Assembly (NCBI RefSeq): GCF_002776525.5
Contig: NC_045444.1
Coordinates: 25,149,329 to 25,213,328 of the forward strand
DNA: 64,000 bases
Source: Piliocolobus tephrosceles
Taxonomy: Eukaryota > Chordata > Mammalia > Primates > Cercopithecidae
Direction: 5' to 3'
A program made the translations under genes and the position numbers. Below the pieces are notes generated by a model that was given only the letters and a program-made list of their open reading frames with translations, was not told the DNA's origin and did no database searches. Positions 24,431 through 35,655 of this stretch are shown piece after piece (position 1 is the first letter of the stretch; each line of letters opens with the position of its first letter).

Positions 24431-24840
24431 TATGAGTATCCTAGGATACTGTAATGATTGGCTGAAAACAGTTTGATAAAACGAGAAATTGATTCTTTCA
24501 CTACCCCGGAGGCTACAAGTCCAAAGTCAGCAGAGCTGTAGACTCACTCCAGAGATTCTAGGAGGAATTCCTTGCTTTGCCTCTTCCAGTTTCTGGTGAC
24601 TCCAGGCATTCTTTGGCTTATTACTGTATCACTCCAACATCTGCCTTGTTCTTCACATCAGCTCTCCTCTGTGTATTCTCCTTCTCAAGCACTTGTCATT
24701 AGATTTAGGGCTTACCAGGATGATCTCATCTTGAGATGCTTAACTTAATTACATCTGCAGAGAACTTTTCCTCCAATAAGTTGACATTTAGAAGTTTCAG
24801 ATAATTATAACTTTGGGTGGACCACCGTTCAACCCACTAG
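24431..24840 (-). mobile_element. MLT1-type LTR (ERVL-MaLR) inserted in the hAT element, antisense
   Basis: The reversed MLT1-like order is visible: 'gagaaattgattctttcac', 'cttgcctcttccagtttctg', 'gatctcatcttgagatg', 'acatctgcagaga' and 'ccaccgttcaacccacta'. AGCCCTT at 24423-24429 recurs at 24841-24847, as expected for a short target-site duplication. The LTR therefore inserted into a pre-existing hAT copy. Confidence 0.75.
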
Positions 24841-24872
24841 AGCCCTTTATAAAAAAGTTTGCCCAGGTCTAG
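24841..24872 (+). mobile_element. hAT-type DNA transposon, part 2
   Basis: This is the terminal ~30 bp of the element begun at 24150, displaced by the LTR. It includes the 'aaagtttgccc' terminal-repeat text. Confidence 0.65.
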
Positions 24873-25070
24873 AAGTGTGACTTAGTTATGGGAACATGGG
24901 AATGTATGAGAGAGAAGGTAAATCGTGGGAACTTTTATATTTTGCTGGTGTGAGCTTTTTTTTTTTATGCAAAAGGGACCAGGAATGTGTTCATAGTTGG
25001 ATAATCTTTGCAGACAGTTAAGAGGATGCTCTTGGGAAGACAGAAATTAATTCCACCTGTACATAATTCC

Positions 25071-25434
25071 TTTTTTTGTAATTATTATTACTTCAATAAT
25101 TTTAGGGGAATAGATGGTGTTTGGTTACATAAATAAGTAATTTAGGTTTGATTTCTGAGATTTTTGTGCACCCGTCACCTAAGCGGTGTACGCTGTGGTG
25201 TAGTCTTTTATCCCTCACACCACTCCCACCCTTTCACCCAAGTCCCCAGAATCCATTATATCATTCTTACGCCTTTACTGCTGCATAGCTTAGCTCCCAC
25301 TTATAAGTGATAATATGCAGTGTTTGGTTTTTCATTCCTGAGCTACTTCACTTAGAATAATGGTCTCCAACTCCATCCAGGTTGCTGAAAATACCATTAT
25401 TTCATTCCTTTTTATGGCTGAATAGTATTCCGTG

Positions 25435-25465
<31 letters not shown>

Positions 25466-26185
25466 CATTTTCTTTATCCACTCATTGGTTGGTGAGCATT
25501 TAGGCTGGTTCCATATTTTTGCAATTGCAAATTTTGCTACTATGTACAAATGGCTTTTTTCATATAATGACTTCTTTTCCTCTGGGTAGCTACCTAGTAC
25601 TGGGATTGTTGGATAAAATAGTAATTCTACTTTTAATTATTTAAGGAATCTCCATACTGTTTTCCATAGTGTTTATAATAGTTTACATTTCTATCAGCAA
25701 TGTAGATGTGTTCTTTGTTCACCGCATCCACACAAACATTTATTATTTTTCGATTTGTTGATTATGGCCATTCTTGCAGGAGTAAGATGGTATTGCATTA
25801 TGGTTTTGATTTGCATTTCTCTGATCATTAGTGATGTTGAGCATTTTTTTAAAATACCTGTTGGCCATTTGTATATATTCTTTGATAATTTCTATTCATG
25901 TCCTTAGCCTACTTTTTGATGGAATTTTTTTTTATTTTTTATTTTTTTGCTGTTTCTTTGAATTCCTTGTAGATTCTGGATATTAGTCTTCTGTTGGATG
26001 CACACTATGTGAATATTTTTTCCTATCATGTAGATTGTCTGTTTACTCTGCTGAGTATTTCTTTTGCTGTGCAGAAGCTTTTAATTAAGTCCCATTTAAT
26101 TTAATTAAGTCCCATTTATTTATCTTTGTATCTTTTGTATTTGCCTTTGGGTTCTTGGTCATGAACTCTTTGCCAAAGCCAATGT
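25071..26185 (-). mobile_element. LINE-1 (L1PA-type, older), 3' part, antisense
   Basis: It starts with a T-run (reversed A-tail) at 25071, then gives reversed 3' UTR and ORF2 C-terminal text ('aggctggttccatatttttgc', 'gagtaagatggtattgca', 'gaactctttgccaaagccaatg'). A (TG)n(TA)n microsatellite sits at about 25434-25467, and a 20-bp tandem duplication at about 26083-26123. It ends exactly at the terminus of a THE1 LTR. The 5' half of what is probably the same element resumes at about 27202. Confidence 0.9.
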
Positions 26186-27203
26186 TGTATTTGTCCATTA
26201 TCATACTGCTATAAAAAACTACGTAAGACTGGATAATTTATATTTTAAAAAAATATTTTTTTCCTCTAGGCCTCCATCCTGTGATGGAGGAGCTGCCATG
26301 AACATCTCTGAAATGCTCTGAAGACATTTTCCCCATTGTCTTGGCTATTAATATTTGGTTCCTCATTACTTATGCAAATTTCTGTAACCAGCTTGCATTT
26401 CTCCCTAGAAGATGGGGTTTTCCTTTTACCACATGGTCAGGCTGCAAATTTTCCGAACTTTCATGTTTTGCTTTCCTTTTAAACATAAGTTTCAATTTCA
26501 GATCATGTCTTTTTGAATGCATATGGCTGTACACTTTCAGAAAGTGCCAGGTCACCTCTTGAATGCTTTACTGTTTGGAAATTTCTTCCACCAGATACCC
26601 TAAATTATCTCTCTCAAGTTCAAAGATCTACAAGTCTCTAGGGCAAGGGTAAAATGCTTCCAATCTCTTTACTAAATCATAGTAAATGTGACTTTTGTTC
26701 CAGTTCCCAATAAGATCCTCATCTTCATCCGAGACCACCTCAGCCTGGATTTCACTGTCCATATCACCATCAGCATTTGGGTCAAAACCATTCAACAGGT
26801 CTTTAGAAAATTTCAAACTTTCCCACATCTTCCTGTCTTCTTCTGAGCCTTCCAAACTGTTCCGCTCTCTGCCCATTACCTGGTTCCAAAGTTGCTTCTA
26901 CATTTTCAGGTATCTTATAGCAATGCCCCAATTATCTCGGTACTAATCTTTTGTATTAGTCCATTTTCGCACTTCTATAAAGAACTACTTGAGACTGTGT
27001 GATTTATGAAAAGGAGGTTTAATTATCTCATAGTTCTGTATGGCTAGGAAGGCCTCAGAAAACTTACAATTATGGCAGAAGGTGAATGAAAAGCAAGGCA
27101 CATCTTACGTGGAAGCAGGTGAGAGAGAGAGGGTAGAACCATCAAACACTGTAAAACAATTATATGTCTTGAGAATTAATTCACTATCATGAGAATAGCG
27201 TGG
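26186..27203 (-). mobile_element. THE1-type provirus (ERVL-MaLR), deleted, antisense
   Basis: The plus-strand order is the 3' terminal ~58 bp of an LTR (26186-26243, starting TGTATT) and internal sequence (about 26262-26949). A second LTR portion follows (26952-27203, starting TGTATTAG). Most of the 3' LTR and part of the internal region are missing. The outer 5' LTR loses its first ~170 bp at 27203. An 82-residue acidic minus-strand frame (26628-26876) lies in the internal region and may be a gag-like relic. No functional gene remains. Confidence 0.8.
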
Positions 27204-30200
27204 GTTTGATTTGTTCTTGTTTCTCTAGTTCCTTGAGGTATGAGGTTAGATTTTCAGACTTTTTGATGTAGCTGTTTAATGCTATGAACTTTCCTCTTAG
27301 CACTTATTTTGCTATATCCCAGAGTTCTTCATAGGTCATGTAACTATTGTTGTTCAGTTCAGATAAATCTTACATTTCCATCTTAACTTCATTGTTTACC
27401 CAAAGATTGTTCAGGAGCAGGTTATTTAATTTCCATCTATTTGCGCTGTTCTGAGGGTTTCCTCTGGAGTTGATTTCCAGTTTTATTCCACTGTGATCTG
27501 ACATAATTTCGATTTTTAAAATTTTATTGAGACTTGTTCTGTGGCCTATCATATGGTTCTCTATCTTGGAGAATGTTCCATATGCTGATGAAAATAATGT
27601 ATATTCTGCAGTCATTGGGTAGAATGTTCTGTCAATATCCTTTAAGTCCATTTGTTCTAGGGTATAGTTTAAGTCCACTGTTTCTTTGTTGACTTTCTAT
27701 CTTGATGACCTGTCTAGTGCTGTCAGTGGAGTATTGAAATTCCCCACTATTAATGTGCTGCCATCTATGTTATTTATTAGGTGTAGTAGTAATTGTTTTA
27801 TAGATTTGGAAACTCCAGTATTAGGTGCAGATCTGTTGAGGATTGTAATATTTTCCTGTTGGACTTTCCTTTTACCATTATATAATGTCTTTCTTTGTCT
27901 TTTTTTAACTGTTGTTGCTTAAAGTCTTTTTTGTCTGATATGAGACTAGTTACTCCTGCTCACTTTTGGTTTTCATTTGCATGGAATATCTTTTTCACCC
28001 CTTTACCTTATGTTTACGTGAGCCCTTATATTTTAGATGAATTTCTTGAAGACAGCAGGTACTTGATTGGTGGATTTTTATCTGTTCTTCAATCCCGTAT
28101 CTTTTAAGTGGAGCATTTAGGCCATTTACATTCAATGTTAGTATTGAGGTATGAAGTATTTCTACTCATTATGCTAGTTGTTGCCTGAATACTTTGAGGT
28201 TTTTTTTTATTCATTGTGTTATGTTTTTATACATCCTTTGAGATATATGCTTTAAGAAGGTTCTATTTTGGTGTATTTCAAGGTTGTTTTTCCAAGATTT
28301 AGAACTCCTTTTGGCATTTCTTGTAATGCTGACTTGGTAGTGGTGGATTCTGTCAGTATTTGTCTGAAAAAGACAAACAAATCCTTTTTTATCTCTTCTT
28401 CATTTATAAAGCTTAAACTATCTCTTCTTCATTTATAAAACTTAGTTTCACTGGATACAAAATTCTTGGCTGATAATTGTTTTGGTTAAGGAGGCTGAAG
28501 ATCCCAATCCCTTCTGGTTTGCAAGGTTTCCACTGAGAAAACTGCTGTTAATCTGATAGGATTTCCTTGAGGGTTTACTTGATGCTTTTCCCTTACAGCA
28601 ATTCAGATTTCCTTTGTCTTGACTTTAGATAATCTGATGACTATGCGCCTAGGTGGTGATCTTTCTGTGATGAATTTTCCAACTGTTCTCCATGCTTCTT
28701 GTACTTGGAAGTCTACATCTCTAGCAAGACTAGAGAAATTTTTCTCAATTATTCTCTCAAGTAAATTTTCCAGATCTTTAGATTTCTCTTTTTCTTCAGG
28801 AACACCAACTATTCTTATGTTTGATCCTCTAACATAATCCCAAGCTTCTTGGAGGCTTTCTTCATTTTAAAAAATTATTTGTCTTTGCTAGATTAGGTCA
28901 ATTCAAAAGCCTTGTCTTCAAGCTCTGAAGTTCTTTTTTCTACTTGTTTGACTCTATTGTTAAAACTTTCCAGTGTATTTTACTTTTCTCTAAGTGAGTC
29001 TTTCATTTCCAGAAGTTATGATTATCTTTTCTTTATACTACCTATTTCTCTGGATAATTTTCCTTCCATATCCTGTATTTTTTTTTTTTATTCTTTAAGT
29101 TGTTTTTCACCCTGTTTTTATGGCTTTTTTGAGTAGCTTAACAGTCATCCTTCTGAATTCTTTTTTTCTTTTTTTTTTTGAGACGGAATCTCGCCCTGTC
29201 GCCCAGGCTGGAGTACAGTGGCTGGATCTCGGCTCACTGCAAGCTCCGCCTCCCGGGTTTACACCATTCTCCTGCCTCAGCCTCCCCAGTAACTGGGACT
29301 ACAGGTGCCTGCCACTTCGCCCAGCTAGTATTTTTGTATTTTTTTTAGTAGAGACAGAGTTTCACCATGTTAGCCAGGATGGTCTCGATATCCTGACCTC
29401 GTGATCCGCCCGTCTTGGCCTCCCAAAGTGCTGGGATTACAGGCTTGAGCCACCGCACCCGGCCTATCCTTCTGAATTCTTGATCTGGCAATTCTTAGAT
29501 TTCTTCTTGATTTGGATCCAATGCTGGAGAGCTAGTATGATGTATTGGAGGTTTTATAGAAACTTTTGTCATATTACCAGAATTGTTTTTTCTGATTCCT
29601 TCTTATTTTGTAGACTGTTTCACTGGAAAGAACTGGAAATCAAGATCTGCTGTTCAGATTATTTTTGTCCCATGGGGTGATCCCTTGAGGTGGTGCTCTC
29701 CCTCTTCATCTAGGGATGGGGCTTCTTCAGAGCCACACTGCAGTGATTGCTATTGCCCTTCTGAGTCTAGCCACCCAGTGGGGCTACTGGGCTCCAGGCT
29801 GGTGCTGAGGAATGTCTGCAAAGAATCCTGTGATATGATCTGTCCTCAGTTCTCCCAGTTGTGGATACCAGCACCTGCTCTGGTTGTAAGTGGCAGAGGA
29901 GTAAAGTGGACTCTGTTAGAGTCCTTGGTTGTGGTTTTGTTTAGTGCAATGGTTTTCTCAAATGTGGGTTATGCTAGCAGTGAAGTTGTCACATGGAAAG
30001 ACTTAGGACCTCTGTTTAGCCAGGGTGTTGCAGGTGGTGAAATTAGCTGTTGTTGTCTTCTTTGGAGCAAGGTTGCTCTGTTATGAGTTGCTGTAATGGC
30101 TTGAGTTGTTTGACCTCCAGTCAGGAGGTGGTGCTTTCAAGAGAGCACCAGCTGCAGAAGTAGAAGGGGGATATAGGCTTGCCCTACATTGTTCAGGACA

Positions 30201-30565
30201 AGTGCTCAGGTTTCTCAGGTCATGGGTGGGGCCATAGAGCTCCCAAGAGTTTATATCTTTTGTCTTTGGCTACTGGGATGGTTAGAGAAAATCCATCAGG
30301 TGGGAGCAGGGTTAGGTGGGTCTGTGCTCAGAATCTCCTTGGGTGAGGCTTGCTGTAGTGAAGTTTTTCAACTGTCTTGCAGTATTTGCAGCAGCAAGCT
30401 ACTGCTTTCAAAGGGTCTGCAAATTCTTACAGTTTTCCTGGTATGTTGCTGCAGTGGTTCTTGGAGCGAAAGTTCTCAATGTGTATCTCCAGACACTATT
30501 CTGTCCATGCAAGCAGGAGCTGCACATTATTCCTGTCTCCTATCAACCATCTTTTCCTCCATCTA
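27202..30565 (-). mobile_element. LINE-1 (L1PA-type, older), 5' part with 5' UTR, antisense
   Basis: The minus strand from 30565 leftwards gives a 5' UTR with a YY1-type AAGATGG motif near 30547-30553. ORF1 follows ('tgtcttcaagctctgaag' coiled-coil text near 28915, C-terminal text near 28450-28600), then ORF2 endonuclease text to about 27202. About 2 kb of ORF2, including the polymerase domain, is absent between here and 26185. An Alu at 29163-29464 interrupts it. A 28-bp tandem duplication lies at about 28389-28445. All frames are broken. Confidence 0.85.
29163..29464 (-). mobile_element. AluY, full-length, antisense
   Basis: This is a complete Alu in reverse: T-run, 'gagacggaatctcgccctgtc', 'cactgcaagctccgcctccc', 'gtgatccgcccgtcttggcc', ending 'gcacccggcc'. 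These are Y-like diagnostic positions. Target-site duplication ATCCTTCTGAATTCTT (16 bp) is perfect at 29147-29162 and 29466-29481. It inserted into ORF1 of the host L1. Confidence 0.97.
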
Positions 30566-30727
30566 CTCATAAATTTTTATTTTCCAGCAATAACTCCTAA
30601 AGTACACCAAGTGTCAGTGGATGAACAACTAAACCAGAGGCTTATTTTCAAAAGTAACCCAAGGTTTTGAAAACACCAGTACATGCAAACAATCAATATC
30701 ATGTTAAGCAAAAGTTGTATCTAAGTA
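30566..30727. other. Unassigned short spacer
   Basis: Sequence between the L1 5' end and the Tigger-type element; nothing recognised. Confidence 0.4.
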
Positions 30728-31445
30728 CACAGGGTCCCCAACTTACAATGGTTCAGCTTATAATTTTCCAGCTTTACAGTGGTGCAAAAATGATATGCAT
30801 TCAGTAACAACTGTACTTTGAATTTTGATCTTTTTTCTGAGCTAGCAATATGCAGCATAATACTCTCTGGTGATTCTGGGGCAATGCTGGACAGTAACAA
30901 TGAGTGACAGCTCCCAGTCTGCCACATGATGATGATGGTAAACAACCAATATTCTGCAGTGTATGGTGTGGCCAGCACTTTATAGGTAATTATGAAAAGG
31001 AAAAACTGTACAGTCAAAACTTAATATCTTCCTGAAGAACACTCTACCTACTACTCTCAAGTCTCATCAGAAGAGAGAGAAATTGACGACCCTGTTGTTA
31101 TAGCATCCCCATCATCCAGCTATTAATTTTAGTTCAATTCTTCAAACACTCTTCAAGACCAGTGTGCTTTTGACTATGTACATGAATGATGTAAACCTAT
31201 ATTTTCAGTATAGTATTCAATAGTTTAAGATATTCAATACTTTATTATATAATAGGTTAGTGTTGGATGATTTTTCTCAACAGTAGACTAAGGTATATAT
31301 TCTGAGCATGTTGAAGGTAAGTTGGAGTAAGCTATGATATGTGGCAGGCTATGTGTATTAAATACATTTTCAACTTAAAATATTTTCACCTTAGGATGGG
31401 TTTATTGGTCCTGTAACATCATCATAATGTGAGGAGTATCTGCAG
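30728..31445 (+). mobile_element. Tigger-type (Tc1/mariner) non-autonomous DNA transposon
   Basis: Imperfect terminal inverted repeats are visible: left 30730-30751 (CAGGGTCCCCAACTTACAAT...) against the complement of right 31421-31442 (CAGATACTCCTCACATTAT...). The element is flanked by TA at 30726-30727 and 31446-31447, the Tc1/mariner target duplication. Internal text ('tattaaatacattttcaac', 'ttattatataataggtta') fits a Tigger-derived family. There is no transposase frame. Confidence 0.75.
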
Positions 31446-34307
31446 TATATCTGGCTCAATTAAGATCACCTCTTGGCAATCACATCCTCCTTTTATTTCT
31501 TTTTATATGAGTGTACAAATTGAATTCTTGTTCAAGAAAAATAGAAAATGAAGGAAAATTGGAGGTTGAGATATATCAGAATCTGGTGGCATGCCTCCCT
31601 CTTGTGTTCTGAGCCTGTGGGTATTTCTTTGAAGACCCCCTTTAAGGGGGACACACACTGAGTGTTCTGTTGCAGCACTTGAAAATGACTGGAGCTCAGC
31701 GTGGATCTGTGGTGTCACTCTAGGTGGCTGACTAGTCATAAGCCAAGAATCCTGCAGGTGGGGAAAAACAAAAGACAGCCGTAGACCAAAGAAAACTCTG
31801 GACTGACACCCAGAATTCTAGTTAAAGAAGCAGGTGGTTTGGATGTGTGCCTTCACCAGGGATCTGAGATTAAGGGGATGGGGAAAATATTTGGCTTTGT
31901 GGCTGATTACTGGGTGAAGAGAATAGGAGGCAGAAATGCCATCTTTTAATGACATCAATGCAGATAATAAAGAATTCTAGGGTACAGCCACAGAATTTGG
32001 GATAGCATCAGGGAGTGATCATTGAAATGAAAACTATTAATAGCAGAGATGAAATAGATCTATTTTTTCTCTGTGGAAATCTTAATAGAAGAGAAAGGAA
32101 TTCAGCCCATTGAGATTTGAATGACATCTCAAGGGCTTTATAATCCATCCTAAAAAAGATGACAATTTAATATAACTATGTAGTAATAAATACATAAATG
32201 TGTATGTACATGAACACATATAGACATAAACATGTCTATACATTTCTTTACATATATACACACATACATAATAACAACCTAAATACAACTGTTGAAATGT
32301 ATATGTACCGAACTATATAGGTAAATATGTAGATAAATATTGTTGATAAATATAACTTTAAAATCTACAGAATGGAAGGAAATTACAACTTTCCTGTTAT
32401 GGGATTGTTTTGGAGGAGGAGTCAGTAAGGCACTAATGTGTGATGAAATTCAGAGTCATCTGGTCATCCCAGGCACAGGTGATCCTGACCAATTGCTGTG
32501 ACAAGTCTTGACTTTGGTCATTGTTTTTGGCATATCACTTTAATGAGACCATTAGAAATGAAGATAAAGGTAAGTATAGCCTGTTTACTTGGCTAAGGCC
32601 CAAGGGCAATTTAAAAATCCAAAATAAATGCTTTGATTAAGATATAGTATTCTATAAGGGAATGTAAGGTGGATTAATTTTAGTTGAATCATGTACATGT
32701 GAATTAAGTATTTTTTCCTAATTCTGGATGTATTCTTGTTTCTGCCTGAACATTATTTTTTTCACCAGATATTTATCTTTTTCTTATTTAAACATTTGTT
32801 GCAAGGCATTCAGTATCTGAAATCATGGTTCTAGAGAGATGCAGACCTGGTCTTTCTATTTTGTGCTGAAAAAAGGATGTGAAAATTATCTAAATTAGCC
32901 TGGTTGTGTTGTGGTCTGGGCCGTAGTACAGGTGTGTCTGCCCTACTGCCATTTAAAAGTGAATAACCCAGACTTCAAAAATGCACTGTTGTTCCCCATC
33001 CTGGGCCAATGCCACACTCTTTTGTTGAAAATAAGATTATTTCATTTGAGTGAGGGCTCTTTTCATCGTTCTTGGGCAAGAAAGTAGGCATGATTAAGAT
33101 TGGGATACGAAAATATTTTCTTCCATACAGTGTCTAGGGAAAGTTTACCTTCATTCTTAGGAACAGCGGTTTGGGAAATTCACAGTGCTTGGAGTAAGCT
33201 GGCCCAGCCACACTGAGACAGATTGTGATGATAAATACATGTTCACCAAATCAGAAAAGAAACCTTTTTAAATTGCTTCTGTTATTAGAAAAATTGTAGA
33301 GATCAAAGAACAGCCAGCTGGGTATTTGGATAAAGTATTTGGTTAGCAGGTAGAGTGGGGCAAGGAAGGACAGGCTTCTAGTAAGAACTGTGAGAAGTGA
33401 AAGCTAGTAAGAAACAGATGGTAAAGAGGATTTAAGAAATACTGCCTGGTTTATATTGGCTCTCTGTGACATTTTTAAAGAAAGACCTGCAAATGTATTA
33501 ATCATGATTAATAAGTTTCATTTGTTGCTTGTGCTTCTGTGAATGTGTAACTATAGAGGGACATGGGATCTATGCTTATACCTGAATGGCAAAGAACCCA
33601 TAATTATTTGAATATATATGCAATTTACAGTTTGTTGGTTAGCTTGCTTGCTTGTTAACAATAGCTTTAACTGGGAAAAGATACAGTTTTCCCTTTATCT
33701 AGATAGAAGATTATTGACTTTCCTAGATTAGAGTCTGATGAGGGAAAGAATAGAATAGATTAAATTTTCAAAGAGACCGTATACAGTTGACGAGATTCAT
33801 TTGGTGAGTGGAGCTTTTGTCAAGTGGCAGAGAGTAGTAGCTCAGGACTATAACATGTAGTGTGAGTGTGTGGGATTACTGACCAGGCATTTTCATTGCA
33901 ATAGGATGCTTTTGCTCAGTGCATGCCTTATCTTTAGTAAACCATACTAAAGCTTCATTGGGCTTCTTCTGGAAGCTAAAAATAAACTAGGTTCTGTTTT
34001 AGTTTGACATGAAGGTGAGAAGGTCAGTCTGAGATGAACTAAGACATTCCTCTTGAGTTTAGGAACAAAAACAAAGAGACTAATAAGAAATTAAGTTAAA
34101 GAATTCATCGAGAGTATATGTAGAACATGATATTTGCCTAGGTTGCAAAATCAAGGGATCAAAGCAAGATTATGGTGTAAATTGCTAAAAGGTTAAAATA
34201 GCCCTTAGAGTAGAAAATCCCTTGGAAGTAAAAGGACATAGAGAACAAAATTTCTTGCCATAGGAGGAACTATATGTAGAACATCGTTAGTTCAAAAAAG
34301 GTAAAAT
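31446..34307. other. Unassigned sequence
   Basis: About 2.9 kb without a recognisable gene, RNA or repeat family. Low-complexity TA/CA-rich patches occur near 32190-32340. Open frames here are short and lack homology cues. Confidence 0.4.
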
Positions 34308-34596
34308 GGCTGGGCGCAGTGGCTCATGCCTGTAATCCCAGCACTTTGGGAGGCCGAGGCGGGTGGATCACCTGAGGTCAGGAGTTCGAGACCAGTCTCA
34401 CCAACATGATGAAACCCTGTCTCTACTAAAAACACAAAAAATTAGTTGTGCATGGTGACGAGTGCCTCTAATCCCAGCTACTTGGCAGGCTGAAGCAGGA
34501 AAATTGCTTGAACCCAGGAGTTGGAGGTTGCAGTGAGCCAAGATTGTGCCATTGTACTCCAGCCTGGGCAACAAGAGCAAAACTCTGTCTCAAAAA

Positions 34597-34631
<35 letters not shown>

Positions 34632-34634
34632 AAA
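34308..34634 (+). mobile_element. AluS with (AAAT)n tail, sense
   Basis: This is a full dimeric Alu from GGCTGGGCGC to 'caaaactctgtctc', followed by about ten AAAT units in the tail (34595-34632). Possible target-site duplication: AAAAAGGTAAAAT at 34295-34307 versus AAAAAGTAAAAT at 34656-34667. Confidence 0.95.
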
Positions 34635-34667
34635 ATTATTAAATAAAGTTTTTTTAAAAAGTAAAAT

Positions 34668-35280
34668 AATTTATATTCTCTGGAAGATAACATAAAGAAT
34701 GAAAAAATAGAGCAGCAGTACTCTAAGTATTATGGGGAATAAATCAGTATCCTGGTCAGTCAGTGACTACATATATGGGAGGCAAATAATTAATGGCTTA
34801 GAAAGTAAAAAGTTGAAAATTCAAAAATAAATAGAGAAGGAGGTGCATGGCACCAAGCAATTTTGTTTTAAAAGTAATAAACTGACACATCGAGATCCAG
34901 ACACTTCTCACTGTCTTTGCAAATATCAGAAACAGGCTTCTGAATCGATAAGAATGTTTGTTTATCTTGAACATGAGCCAAATAGTAGCAACAATTGGCA
35001 AAAGATTGTGCGTGAAAAGGAGGCTGGGGAATCAGGGACAAATGTTTGTTGTGAGAAAATGCTATTGCCCATGTACAGGGCCTTCTCCAGAGGGATCTGG
35101 ACATCAGGGCAAATCTATCACACACAGAATGCCTCCCCTATCATTTTTATAAAGTTGAACTTGGATTGAATTACACAACTTTTTCCCATAAAAGAAAATC
35201 AAAAAAGCAAGAGCCTCAAAAAAGCAACTAATAATTTCAGAAAGTGTGTCAGAGTGGTGGAGAATGTATAGACTGATTGT
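34668..35280. other. Unassigned sequence
   Basis: No repeat family was recognised. A 108-codon plus-strand frame at 34843-35169 overlaps equally long minus-strand frames and shows no motif. I regard it as chance. Confidence 0.4.
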
Positions 35281-35465
35281 AATAGTAATAAAGCTAATAT
35301 TTCTTAAGTAATATATGCCAAGCAATGTGCTAAACATGCTATATATGCATTGCTTCACTTCATGATCATAACAAACTTGTGAACAGATAATAATAGTATC
35401 TTTATTTTATGTAAAAAAGACAAGTGTGAAGAAGTAAAAGCACTTTGCCCAATTATCAAACAGTT
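35281..35465 (+). mobile_element. MIR (SINE), sense
   Basis: The MIR order is recognisable: 'taatatttcttaagtaatatatgccaagca', 'gtgctaaacatgct', 'tcacttcatgatcataacaa', then a 'ttgcccaattatcaaacagtt' block. It is heavily diverged. Confidence 0.7.
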
Positions 35466-35466
35466 A

Positions 35467-35655
35467 TTAAAGATTTATGATATGACAATAACTATTCTAA
35501 GAATTTCTCATACTGCAGGTCATTTAATCCTTATTAGATACTACCTTTGAGTAATATTATTCCCATTTAAATGATAATAATACAAAGTGGGTGAGTTTAA
35601 AAATTCAATTAACATACCCTAGAGTCTGTATGTTTAACTTTTGAACTAGACCGCT
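35467..35655 (+). mobile_element. MIR (SINE), second copy, sense
   Basis: A second MIR-like copy immediately follows in the same orientation: 'actattctaagaatttctca', 'catttaatccttattag', 'tattcccatttaaatgataat', 'agagtctgtatg'. The tandem arrangement may be two insertions or a local duplication. Divergence between the copies favours two insertions. Confidence 0.6.

Noticed and set aside
26628..26876. 82-residue acidic minus-strand frame as a host gene
   Set aside because: It lies wholly inside THE1 internal sequence between recognisable LTR parts, so at most it is a gag-like relic.
29583..30086. 167-codon plus-strand frame (and 30189-30572)
   Set aside because: These are antisense to the L1 5' UTR, a region with few stops on either strand. 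No ATG context or homology suggests a gene.
34843..35169. 108-codon plus-strand frame as a small gene
   Set aside because: Opposite-strand frames of similar length overlap it, and there is no motif, splice context or CpG signal.
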